Shown: positions 12,301 to 25,379 of the stretch, in pieces
Layout of the letters: each line of letters opens with the position of its first letter
How positions within the stretch are numbered: the first letter of the stretch is position 1
Assembly (NCBI GenBank): GCA_004352715.1
Contig: SCFE01000005.1
Location: 4,113,882-4,177,881, forward strand
DNA: 64,000 bases
Source of the DNA: Hofstenia miamia
Lineage: Eukaryota > Xenacoelomorpha > Acoela
Direction: 5' to 3'
Made by a program: the position numbers and the translations under genes
The notes under the pieces: generated by a model
Databases searched by the model: none
Seen by the model: the letters and a program-made list of their open reading frames with translations, nothing else
What the model was told of the DNA's origin: nothing

Positions 12301-15300
12301 ATAAATTTTTTTTACCATACTATTATGGTACCATAATATGGTACATAATTGTATAGTACCGTACCATAATTGGCAACTCTGGTAAGAATGTGGACGCATT
12401 ACAAAGAGGTTGAATTAATTCAATTAATAGAAGGGTTGTAGTGTAATTTTTTGGTAAATTTAATAAATAAAAATTGCAATACATATAATTCAACTAAAAA
12501 GTTGTGCGCAAAGTTGTAAGTGTGTGCGCAAATATTTTTGCTGTGAACTTTATAATTACCCGAAAAGTTGCGCGCAAAGTTGTAAGTGTGTACGCAAAAT
12601 ATTTTTGCTGTGAACTTTATAATTACCCAAAAAGTTGTGCGCAAAGTTGTAGGTGTGCACGCTACTTTAGGCAAGCAAATATTTTTTAAGTAACTAAAAT
12701 AGTGTAAATAAACCATGAAAATTTATTTATATATGAAATCCCCGCGCCGCAGAAATTTATCTGTAGTATTATTATGGAAATGAGATTAGTCCTGCAGTTC
12801 TTTAAATATATTATTTTCAATAAAAAATTTCTAATGATGTCTGTAGTTTTTCCTTCTATATTTGGTTATTCTTCTATTTGTTTGAATGTTTTTAAACAGA
12901 AAATAATCGTTCTGCAAGATGGTGATCAAAATCCAATAGTTTGAATTATTTCAAATATTTACAAGTTTTTAGTAATGCAGTCAATAAATTGTACATTTCA
13001 AAATATTCAATAAGAATTTTGTCGATTTTTTACAAATGAAGGCATGTTAATGAGAGAAAACTTGGAGATAACTTACATTCAAGATTGAGAAAGCTTAGAG
13101 TAGAAATTTACAACAGAAAATGGCAGCTGATGGAAATCACATTTAAACAGCTCAAAGTTTTTTTAAAATTTATTTCCCTATATATCAACTTAAAATATCC
13201 ACATTATATTTGATTTTTTGAATGAATTGGTCTTTGATTCACAATTGTTATAAATTTTTTAAATTCTGTAAAGGAAAGAATATTGTTCAAGGAATCTGTG
13301 AGGTAAAAACTGCGCAAAAACTATATACCAGGTAGGAGCCTCGCACAAATATATTTCTGTTTCTTGTACTGCTTGAATGTAAAAATGTTTTTGATTGATT
13401 GAAATAATAAATATCATGTTTACTTTTAGGTGATGGTATTGTAATAAAATATTTCGCGTGGTTTTTTAGGCTACGGTTCGACTATGTGATTGGTCACGCG
13501 TGATCTGTCACATTTTAATAAAATCGCACCATACCCACCGAGATAATTAGTGATGTGACGTGTTTGGTAATTTTTCATTCTACCAATCACGTAGCCTTAA
13601 AACGGAAATGTTTCAATGAGAAGCTATGATCGGACTGTTTGCTTTGCCAGTTAAATCTTCATGCAATGAGTTGAAGAAAACGGTTATTAATTTTATCATT
13701 TGAGCGAGCATAAGTACAGCATTAAGGCATTTGCTTGCTGTGACGCAATGATTCAATTAATTTTAAAGCAAATCGTAATGAATTATTTCCTAATTCAATC
13801 ATTTATTACTTTATTCTTGAATGCTGTTTTAAAGCAAAACTAAAAGTTTAAGATTTTTACATTTGTATGGATATAAATTCATGCAATTAAGAATGAAATT
13901 CATTTATTAAAAAATTATTAGGCAAGCACTGCTTGTCTTGCTTACACGCACGAGCCGCCTATGGCCCTAGTCAGTTCTTTCAATTAATCGAGTTTTTTCT
14001 TTTATAAACAGGACAATCGACATCAAATACACTATGATTTAATTTGAAGTTTTAACAACTAGGATTTGATTTTGCTGCAGTGCAATCTTTGCTCTCATTG
14101 CTAAAACCACAATGTGAATATCTTGCACTGAGCTGAGCAATTTTTTGTGATGTCCAAAATTTAGAGATTTAGTGAATTATGTTTAGGTTTCAAGTAATCT
14201 TCGATTGTGCATTACTTGTTATCTACTATTATATATGGATTTTGAAGAAAAGCTTTTTTTAGTTGTGTGATACCTCGAAAACTACATTTCAATCAGACGA
14301 TGGAAGTGAAAATGAAAATAAAGCTTTAAAATCACTTTTGTTTGTAAATAAGACTTCGTTAGTTTTGACTAAAATATCTTTTATTTGATTTTTATCTAAA
14401 TTATTGTTTTTTGTTTCCGGTATTCTTTTAAATATCATCTTTGGCTTCATCTTAGATATTTGTTTTGCTTTAAAGCCCATTGATGAAACTTTCGACATTA
14501 TTGCTTGGGGATCATCATTTTCTTTAATTTCAATAATTGCTTTTTCCAGATTTTAATCCAGTAGATTTTATAATACATGGGTCTTTATTTGTTAATTTTG
14601 ACCTTAAATCTTTTTCAAATTTTCTTGTTTGAACATTATTTACAGGATTTTCTGATAGATTAACAAGAATCTTTTTATTTGAGCTTTTCAGTACATCACT
14701 ATATTGTGTAGTATTATAATGATCATGTCGATCACTATGTTTCTGCGGATTTTATATAGAGGGTTTACTTGTTGTTTTAAATAATTTACGAATGAAATCA
14801 GATTTTACTTTGGATATTGATTCTCTAATTAAATAAGACATTTCCAGCTCGGCTTGGCTCGTTTAAATTTTGTGTAAGTTCGGCTTGGTGCGGCTCGCCA
14901 CATAAAATCTTTGAATGAAGCTCGTTTTAGCTCAGTATTTTTTTAAAAATATTGAGCTCAAAAAATTTTTTATATAGCTCTTCCTCTTATTTCCCTAGTA
15001 AACACGTTTGGAAAATTTGACAAATATTTGCCAAATATTTGGATAAAAATGCCTAATTTTTGTAAATGGAAATATTCCAAATATTTGGCAAATATTTGCC
15101 AAATTATTGCCAAATTTTCTAAATTTGTACAATTTGTACATTCATTAATTTACAGCTTATTTGAATAAATAAAAGTGTGCGTAATATATAAAAAACTACT
15201 TCAAACATTTTTGAAACCAATATAACGAAAATTTCAACTTTTTATTGACTACTATTATAAACAATTAAAATATTTCTATATCAAAGAATAATTTATGCAA

Positions 15301-18300
15301 CATTTAAGTACGCAACTAGTACTATTTATGGACTAGCGTTATCACCTGTGTTCATTTACTTTGTTAGGTTCATTTCAGAAATATTTTTTAAATCTACCAT
15401 ACTTATAGATGTCTAAATTATAATTCATAATTGCTGAGCTCGGCTCGGCTCAGATTGTTTGAAGCTCGGCTCTCTGACAAGTCTGAATTAAATTCATATT
15501 TGCATTGACATTTGCTTCTTTGTGCTATGAATTTGAATGACAAGTTTATTGATTGTGTCCAATGGTTCAAGAATGTCTTGAATAGAAGTATCTTGATCTG
15601 CCATGTTGATTAATGTCATAAAATGTAGAACTAACTTTATATAAAGGAGAGGATGATAGAATATTCCAGCAGGGAAAAAGGGAAGGGTGGTAAAAGCCGG
15701 ATTGCAATCCAAAAATTGTGTTCTGAAGAACAGCAATACGTGTAGTAAATTCTTTATGTATAAAGATTCTTTAAATTAAATGCGTTAAATATTTTGCAAC
15801 TATTAAGTTTCCCATGCGAAGATAGAGAGAGACCCTTAGATCGAATATACAAAGTGCAAAAATAAACCTAAACTTTAGCTTAAGAATGCATCATTATGGA
15901 GACTGGACTTGGTTCTTCTGTAAAGTTTGTGTACCCTTGATTCTAATGTACGGGAGAAGAAGATTTTCAGTATTTTTGTAAATCTCTGAGAATTATTTTT
16001 GTGAAGTAAATAATATTAGCCATGAAGGTCTCTAAAATACATGCATGCCCAGACCATAACTTAACCAGGATGCTTAGCTGAAGATTTTATAAAGCAAGAA
16101 TCAGTAGACTTTGAGTCCTGACTGTGGGTTACAAAAAGTGTAGAACATTTATTCATGTAAAAAATTGCTTTCATCAGAACACATGTCGCCCCCATTATTC
16201 TAATCTCCAGTGTGCAGGTGACTGCACGTCATCAGCCCCTTTCAAAGAGCTCTACAAGCAGGAAGCTTTAGTCTGTCATGAAGAACTCTTTTTGCAGCAT
16301 TAACACTCAAATCCAGAAATCGAGTGTAAAATATAGTGACTATTTCTTAAAGAAATAAGACTCAATTTATCGAAACAACCAAAATCGCTAGAGTTTCTAA
16401 CTTATGGGCGACACTGTATAATAATGTGTCATTATTCATCTTGATCATGATGGAACCAATAAATAAATTCTTAGTCACCGATTTTGCACAACTGAATTTT
16501 GATACTAATTCGACTTTGAATGTTAATTGCTATCATATGATTGACAGAAACCTCATTATCCAAATATGTATTTAATCATTTCTCTCTACTCATATTAACT
16601 TAGGTCACTCACTTTTTTTATAGCATTGACACAAACCCCATCTCCTGTCAATCTGTTGAAGTCAATTCTCCAATCAAATTGTACATTTCTGCTTTCAGCA
16701 AGGCACATGTGAACAATGTTATGCCAAGTCATTATCTATATATATATATATATATACAGATCTTAATAGGAGTGAAAAAATATCCTAATATAACATTTAA
16801 AATAATTATCATTACTTAATGTTTAATTAATTAAAATAAGCAATAAATTGACGAATATATATCTTCAACACACATTTATTTAATATACGTAGTAAATTAA
16901 ATATGACCTATAGTTCTACCAGCATTCCATGTAACATCATTTGTAAATCCAATTTGAAAGAGACATACAATGCATACGTTGAACACATCTAACGCACGAA
17001 AGCTGTGCAAAAGAATCATATACCATGGGTTTATTACTCACTCAGTAAACAATAACAGTAAAGGTAATAAATGCACATTTCCACCACTAGCTGGTGTATG
17101 ATTAGAATGCGAGACCCGACATTAAGGTGTTGGCGAACAAATAAACAATAAGTTATTGCTTGCTGGGTAGAACCAAGAATTGCACTGAGAGGGAAAGCTA
17201 CTATGAATGATTCTGAAAAATGACAAACAAAGGTAGAAAAGGTAGCTCCAAAAAGACAGCACCAAGAGTGGTAAACTCCAGAGCATCATGCTCAACATCA
17301 CACTCAGAAGATACATATTTGTCCCCTGCTATGGAGTTATAAACACTACATATGTCCCCTGAAACAAGTCCTCTAGAAATCTATGAAATGCTGAGGAAAA
17401 GTAATGAAACAGAGATGCTGTTAAAAAAATTGACAGATAAAGTCAAATACATGGAACAACAAAGTGAAGACATGTTGAACAAACTTAAAGTGGAAATGCA
17501 AAGAAAATTAGACAGACAGAATGAACTATTCCACCATTAAGTCAAGACACTGACTCAACAACTGTCAGAATCCAACAAAAGATTCTTGGAACAAAATCAG
17601 AAGTGGGAGAAGATGTACCAGCAACTGGAAAGTGAAAACAGGCAGCTGATACAGGACAATGATATACAGGCAGAATAATTTGAACAGCTAAAGGATAATC
17701 TAAGATTAATACAATTAAATGAAGACAAGAATTGTGAAAGATTTGAATACATGAAATAGAGTTTTGACAAATGAGATAAAATAGTAGCAACACAAATAAA
17801 CAGGTATACTACAAAGAATTTGATGAAAATAATGATGAGGAAAAACAAAAATTCATAAAAAAAGTTGCAAAAGCAGTTACCAATCAACTTCAAAATGAGG
17901 AAACAGTAAGGAAGCATAGCAAATCAAGGTACAACAGCTTGATATTACCATGAAACAGAGCTAATGACACCAAACCTTCCAAAGCAATACTACCAAAAAT
18001 TTAATGGAAAGTTTGATGGCTATAACCTGACATTTATTGAATGGTTGCAAATGTTTGAAATCACCATGGCAGAGTGAAAGATGAACCAAGGAGAAGCAGC
18101 ATATCAACACTATTTGCTATTGGATACCAATACTAAGAGAAATTATGAACTACTAATAGGCAATTTCATAGAGTATTATGAGAATGAACATTTCAAAAAC
18201 CAATATTGTATCATTCTAAATGCCACAAAGATGAAGAAGAATGACAACATACAGAATTAAATTCAACAGGTCAAGTGACAGGTAATGCTAAGCATTCAAG

Positions 18301-21300
18301 CAAACATTAGTGGTAGTGGATACACACAATAATTGGTTGCCTTACAAGGTCATACTTGGCAACAACTTTCTAACCAAAAAATAGATGCATCATAAACTAT
18401 GCAAACAGAATAATAAAAGTGAGTGAGGAAGAAATAGAGATTGAAGAAGAAGAACATAAGCAAAAGACCATAATGTTCAAGTTGGAAGAGCACATTCATT
18501 TGCACCCACACCAGTGTAAAATGTATACAATAGAAGTGGAGGATCAAATAATGGCAGATATAATGCTATACAAAAATAAAGGAATTAACATGACAAGAGT
18601 GTTGATGCCATCAAGTATTTGCACTGTAAGGAACAGAAAATGGAAGATACCAATCCTCAATGCAACAAACCAGAATGTTACTGTGAGGAGATCAAACATT
18701 AAAATATATGGAAAGTACATCAAATCAAATATCTGACTTATTTGGAGAGTGATAAAAGATGATGATGGGGCAAGTAATTTGCAGAGTTGATTAAAGATGT
18801 GCAAAGGAAAGCAGTAAGTACTCCACATGGCTGACTGAAGGGTGATTGGATGAACACCATCAAAGTCTTGAGTACTCCCAAGGTCTAACTCAAGGGCATA
18901 GGAATGAAAGCATGCAAGGAAGATGCTTGGAGAATACCAGAAATAAAAGATGAAGAGTACCAACATTTGGAAAAGAAAAAAATTCAACAGTTAAAAGAGA
19001 TGTTGGAGAGACACAAATGAATATTCAATTACAGAGAAATAAGTGTGGGTCAAGTGATATTCAAAACACACAAGATAATAATGACAATGGATAAGCCCAT
19101 AAAGCTGCCAGTAAGAAGGGTGCCAGAGCAGATGAAGGATGAATAAAATTGCATATTGAATGAATTAATCAACAATAAAATAATTTGTCCAAGTGAAAGC
19201 CCATATGCAACATCAACAGTGTTTGTGAAACAGGGAGACAAGTATTGCCTATGCTTAGATTTCTGCAAACTGAATGAAGTGACAAAGAAGAACTTTTACC
19301 CCCTTCCACATATAGAGGATATGCTATGCAAACAAGTTAACATAAATATTTTACATTGATAGATTTATATATAGTGTATTAGCAGGTGAAAATGGAGGAA
19401 GAAGACATTAAAAAAATGGCATTTATAGCACCCTATTGACTGTACAAATGGATATACATGGTGTTCAGGTTGTATAATGCACTAGCAACTTTTCAGAGAT
19501 ATATCACAAAGGTACTGAAGAATAAAATGCACAGAATTGAAGATGTAGTTGATGCCTACATAGTTGACATCATAGTATTGAGTAATACAATACAGGAGCA
19601 CTTAGAGAAACTGGAAGAAAACTGACAATATTGGAGAAATCAGGACTTAGAATCAATAAAAACAAGTGTGACATATGAAAGGAGAAGATAGTCATTCTGG
19701 GAAGAGTGATTGAGAAAGGGAAAATATGCATGAAGGACAATGCAAGGGATATGATTCAAAAAATAGTGTAGCATAATCCAAGAATTAATGCTGCTAAGGA
19801 AGAACAAAGAAGAGATTAGTCAGTTGAGGAAGATTATTATCNNNNNNNNNNNNNNNNNNNNNNNNNNNNNNNNNNNNNNNNNNNNNNNNNNNNNNNNNNN
19901 NNNNNNNNNNNNNNNNNNNNNNNNNNNNNNNNNNNNNNNNNNNNNNNNNNNNNNNNNNNNNNNNNNNNNNNNNNNNNNNNNNNNNNNNNNNNNNNNNNNN
20001 NNNNNNNNNNNNNNNNNNNNNNNNNNNNNNNNNNNNNNNNNNNNNNNNNNNNNNNNNNNNNNNNNNNNNNNNNNNNNNNNNNNNNNNNNNNNNNNNNNNN
20101 NNNNNNNNNNNNNNNNNNNNNNNNNNNNNNNNNNNNNNNNNNNNNNNNNNNNNNNNNNNNNNNNNNNNNNNNNNNNNNNNNNNNNNNNNNNNNNNNNNNN
20201 NNNNNNNNNNNNNNNNNNNNNNNNNNNNNNNNNNNNNNNNNNNNNNNNNNNNNNNNNNNNNNNNNNNNNNNNNNNNNNNNNNNNNNNNNNNNNNNNNNNN
20301 NNNNNNNNNNNNNNNNNNNNNNNNNNNNNNNNNNNNNNNNNNNNNNNNNNNNNNNNNNNNNNNNNNNNNNNNNNNNNNNNNNNNNNNNNNNNNNNNNNNN
20401 NNNNNNNNNNNNNNNNNNNNNNNNNNNNNNNNNNNNNNNNNNNNNNNNNNNNNNNNNNNNNNNNNNNNNNNNNNNNNNNNNNNNNNNNNNNNNNNNNNNN
20501 NNNNNNNNNNNNNNNNNNNNNNNNNNNNNNNNNNNNNNNNNNNNNNNNNNNNNNNNNNNNNNNNNNNNNNNNNNNNNNNNNNNNNNNNNNNNNNNNNNNN
20601 NNNNNNNNNNNNNNNNNNNNNNNNNNNNNNNNNNNNNNNNNNNNNNNNNNNNNNNNNNNNNNNNNNNNNNNNNNNNNNNNNNNNNNNNNNNNNNNNNNNN
20701 NNNNNNNNNNNNNNNNNNNNNNNNNNNNNNNNNNNNNNNNNNNNNNNNNNNNNNNNNNNNNNNNNNNNNNNNNNNNNNNNNNNNNNNNNNNNNNNNNNNN
20801 NNNNNNNNNNNNNNNNNNNNNNNNNNNNNNNNNNNNNNNNNAAAACAAATATTCAAGTAGATTGTTGCATGAGACAGGGTAATAAATCAAACCAATGCGA
20901 AGTGTATTGATGTGATTACAGTTTTATTCAGTTTCGTTCTCATTTCCTTTTAGCTCCGTTTCCCCTTAAGGGTTCGCCGCTCCGCAGAAGGGGGAGTTCT
21001 AGGCATTTCGTTCATCAAACCTAGAACCCGTACAGGGTGTGTACTAGGATTGACTATCCGGATCTCGCCACGAGGAGGCAGCAAAGAACTCTTAATCAGT
21101 CAGAGGCTAATGCACTATTTGGTTTTCGCCAGAGTGCTGTGTTGCGCATGAAAGATCATTGAGATCCAATAACGTTTCTGCCACTTTGAGCTAACCCTTC
21201 ATAGTTAAACGGCTCAGCGCCAAGCGCCAGCGTGTTAACTTTGAAGTCCCTGTCGATCAATGTCAGAGTTGCTTCCAAATACGATTCTTTATTCACGCCT

Positions 21301-22054
21301 TTCCAAAAATTAAACGATATGGAACAACCAGCGTCCAACTGTTTCTCCAAAAATTTCTTCACATTTTCTTCAATTTCACCCCAAAGTTCAGGAATTATAT
21401 TAATCCGTATTGATTTTTCACCAGGAATGTTGTACATCGGATTTAAAGTACCAACAAAATTTCGAAAAGATTCATTTTCTGCTATATTGTACCGTGAAAA
21501 GGAATCGATAACAAAAATTCCCATTTTCCTATTCAATTCCACTTGTTTTCGATAATGTATTAACTTGTTTTAGCGCGCGCGCATTCGCCTACGCTACGCA
21601 ATTTAAAATGATTGGCTCACGGCGATGAATTTATTCCAACACAGTGTACGTGTTATATAGGTCCTACAAAAAACCGAAATTTGTCGGTTCGAAGAAACAT
21701 TATCGGTTCTCTTTTTAAACATTCGGTTCGGTTAACCGCCGATCACTACTTTAAAGGCTGCATGTCTGGTTGAATTATTCTTTACAATATGAACATAGAT
21801 ACACAGTATATGTCTCAAATACAGAAATGTAAAATTTTGAAAATATATTCGGGCTTCAACGAAATCCATTGTAAAATTTATCGAACTTAGTGTATCATAG
21901 GCATTGGAAACGAAGTTGACACATCAATTATTGATGGTGGTATTCAGTATGTAAATCCGGGCACAGTGCATTAATGGTTTATTCACCCTTGTTCAAACAT
22001 CGAATTTAGATTTTAGCTATATATCACTGTATGATACATTGAGATCCTATTGCG

Positions 22055-22124
<70 letters not shown>

Positions 22125-25100
22125 TGTTATTAGTATGAAATCAGCAAGCAATCCTAGTAACATATTTATTGAGGGTTTTAAGTCAAAGCATGGATTTACT
22201 GGTGCTACAAATTAATAACTAACTCCTCCTCCTATAATACCCTATCCTAATAAAATTTAAAATTAAACAGGAGATTGTGTTAGGGAAGATTGGCCACACT
22301 TGGCCGACCCAATACAACTAACCTTAAGAAAGAGTCATATAAAACTAGAGCCCTAACTAAGATAAAGAATAAAGAAGCCCTAACTCTTGGGTGCAGTGAG
22401 TGAAACCTACGTTCTAAGTTAAAAATCCTAAACTCAGTGCAACTCTCATCTTGTGCAATTTCAGTGATCACAGGAAAGGTTAATTTTAGTTATGAATGAA
22501 ATGCAGTAAAGCAAAAACCCTAACCGTACACCTAACCTATGTTAAAGTGACTTGCCAGTCAAGCTGTACCACGTCTGGGTGCCCTTTAACTACGCAGATG
22601 AATCTAGAAACACATAATTTTTAATAAAATATAAAGTCAAGAAAAAAAGTAAAAAACGAATAACTGAAGAGAATATAAATATACAAATCACACATATTTA
22701 TATGAAATAAAACTGGTATTGTAAACAAAATCATACCGTAGAAAAATATAGACAAATATCTGACAAGTACAAATTTCGCAGAAATTTAAAACTAAAAATA
22801 TAGCACCATTTGTCATTTTTTCAAATTAACAATTAAAATATTAACGCAAGATTAATATTCAAATTGTAATAATAAAGAATTAACTGAGTTTGAAAGTTTC
22901 TATGTCACAATATTTTTTGAAAGTTTCTATGTCACAATATTTATATATATATATATATATATATACCTATAATTTTTGTACTTATATAAAAATTATCCTA
23001 CATAGCCGTTCATTAAGGTTTTATTTTGGATATGTAAGTCCTAGTTTACTTTAATTTTTGATTTGCTTAATGTGGTAAGAACTTACGAAATTTGCGATTT
23101 TTATATAGCCTCTTAAACAGCATCTGAAACATAAGAAAGTTTACTGTTTTAGGAAAACATAATCTCCCGCAAATTTCTGATTTATGACAAAAGCATTTAA
23201 TTATCTAACATAACTCTTCTTATGTTTGTCTTTAAGAACAGTATTCAAGAAGTAAATGATCAACTTTACAACAAAATATTTAAATTTGAATAAATAATTT
23301 TGAGTAAATAATTTTGTTTATGAAAAAATTAATAACAACAATGAATATGAATTTATTTCAGATATATAAATGTATGCACTTACAAATAAATCAATAGTTG
23401 TTAATTGTTTGCAACTTGCACCCACCTACAGCCAACCATGTTAATGATGTGACATTCAAAATTTAACTTCATGTCAAAATTTTTCATAAGTAAATGAAAT
23501 TCTTTATAGTAAGATAAGATATTTTTTATTCAAAAAAATACTGACAATTAGAAACTGGAAGTTTTGCTAAATAGCGTCAAAATATGTAAACAAAATACAT
23601 TTACATATAAAATAAAATCAACTATATGATAAATTTCCAAAGCTGGGGAATAGTATAGATGGGTTCCATGAGGTTCCACTTTTTTCTGATTGGTCGAGAG
23701 GGGTGGCCTTTGACCTGAGCCGCCGTGGATATTGCTGTAGGTGTTTTACTGACGTCATGGAAGTCATGTATTTTTACTAGTTCTTGTGTTATTTATGTGG
23801 TCTAATTTAGTTTGCATTATTTACTTTACTTTCCCACATTAACTTACTTTTTTTAGTTTTACTTTCCCACATTACCTTACATTTTTTTAGTTTTACTTTC
23901 ACACATTTATTTACTTTACATGTATTACTTTCCCACATTTACTTACTTTTTAGTATTACTTTCCCACATTTACTTACTTTACATGTATTACTTTCCCACA
24001 CTTACNATTCGAAGTGATTATACTGAGCTTCTTCATATTCATTTTTAGCATAGACGCTATGAAAAGGATAGACCGGTTTCGTTTATATAAAACATCATCA
24101 GTACAAATATGCGGTAAAAAAGTAAATATATTTACAATAGACTACACTTTATATATTTTAATATTGCATGCTCTTAAAATAAGTTCAATGATATCATGCT
24201 TAGTTGTTTATTCAATAATTGATCTTTGTTTGATTGTTTAATTATTAATGCTTCTCCTATTTTATGATGTTTTCACAATCATCACATTTATATATATAAA
24301 CTAAGGAGGAAACTAAATTTTTTGGGATTTGATCTTTATTTAGCTTCCCTATATAGAAAACCAAGTAAAAAATTTAAAGAAAAAAATTAGAATAAAGAAT
24401 ACAAAATTAAAAAGAACAAAGATCATTCCAATATTGACATCATATAAAACAAAAGATATGTTTCTAAATAAATAATAATAATCCTAAGACGAATTTACCT
24501 TGTAAAGATTTCTATTGCGCTCGCAATGTAAAGATTTCTTTTGCGGGCACTGTACACAGTGTTGAAATCGTGTCCGTGCCGTGCTCTTGCCCACATTAAA
24601 ATGCGTATAAAATATATTTGTTATTTTGATTTTCTAAATCAATTAATGTGCATATTCAAATCATCAAACGTTTTGTTTCTTGAAGCAATTATTTAATTTA
24701 AGATGCCTTTTACATTCAACGAAAATTTTATAGATTTTCGTGCCGTGCGGGGCTCATCCTCATAACAAACTGCAGCCTTCCGTGACATGCTCGTACCGAA
24801 ACATTACGGCACGGTTTTAAAACTGAGTGTACATAGTAGAAATAGTATTTTTCGTTGTATGCTGTTCATAGCGTTATAATGAAATTCGACTTTTTATATA
24901 AATTGCATTTCTATCATATCATGCATTTTATTTCTCATTTTGCAAGGAATTTTCATAATTAAAAAATTCATTGTTGAAATTGTGTTAATCGTTAATTTCA
25001 TAATTATGCTTAATCTTGCCCCACTTTATTTTCCTGAATCAACAGTAATGTTCCTACTGCATTGAATTTAATCACTGTGGAAANACATAGATACACAGTA

Positions 25101-25346
25101 TATGTCTCAAATACAGAAATGTAAAATTTTGAAAATATATTCGGGCTTCAACGAAATCCATTGTAAAATTTATCGAACTTAGTGTATCATAGGCATTGGA
25201 AACGAAGTTGACACATCAATTATTGATGGTGGTATTCAGTATGTAAATCCGGGCACAGTGCATTAATGGTTTATTCACCCTTGTTCAAACATCGAATTTA
25301 GATTTTAGCTATATATCACTGTATGATACATTGAGATCCTATTGCG

Positions 25347-25379
<33 letters not shown>

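Larger units (their letters stand above)
11392..21162. mobile_element. 9.8-kb compound insertion inside the hAT, flanked by 8-bp GATCCAAT repeats
   Basis: The hAT transposase is interrupted exactly where GATCCAAT occurs at 11384-11391 and again at 21163-21170, which looks like a target duplication of this insertion. Both edges are clearly more GC-rich than the surroundings: 11392-12130 (with a C2H2 ORF ending at 11484) and about 20900-21162. The middle is AT-rich with further elements. My reading is a GC-rich, minus-oriented retroelement, perhaps non-LTR, whose 5' and 3' ends are kept while later insertions fill the centre. That both edges come from one element is inference. Confidence 0.5.
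10203..21748 (-). mobile_element. hAT DNA transposon, split by nested insertions
   Basis: The ends are short inverted repeats: left TAATGATCGGCGATTCGG at 10203; the right end, reverse complemented, TAGTGATCGGCGGTTAACCG ending at 21748. Both are followed inwards by CGGTTCGGTT-rich subterminal repeats (10234-10278 and 21683-21735). Direct 8-bp flanks CTCTAAAG (10195-10202) and CTTTAAAG (21749-21756) differ at one base and fit a hAT target duplication. The two transposase parts inside are both minus strand: N-terminal part near the right end (21171-21542), C-terminal part near the left end (10324-11391). They are separated by a 9.8-kb secondary insertion. The unit lies wholly in sorting nexin intron 3. 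Confidence 0.85.

Noticed and set aside
17597-18987. Long hydrophobic minus-strand frames resembling membrane proteins
   Set aside because: They are antisense to the Gypsy gag-pol relic and arise from AT-rich complement codons.
19788-20890. Open frames of more than 330 codons on both strands
   Set aside because: They are made almost wholly of undetermined bases in the N gap.
22510-22545. CCCTAACC-like words suggesting interstitial telomeric repeats
   Set aside because: The words are not tandem and are interrupted by other sequence; the similar GTTAGGGTTTAG words near 2510 lie in a MITE.
23820-24005. CRISPR-like direct repeats
   Set aside because: The repeats are contiguous minisatellite units without unique spacers, in a eukaryotic intron.
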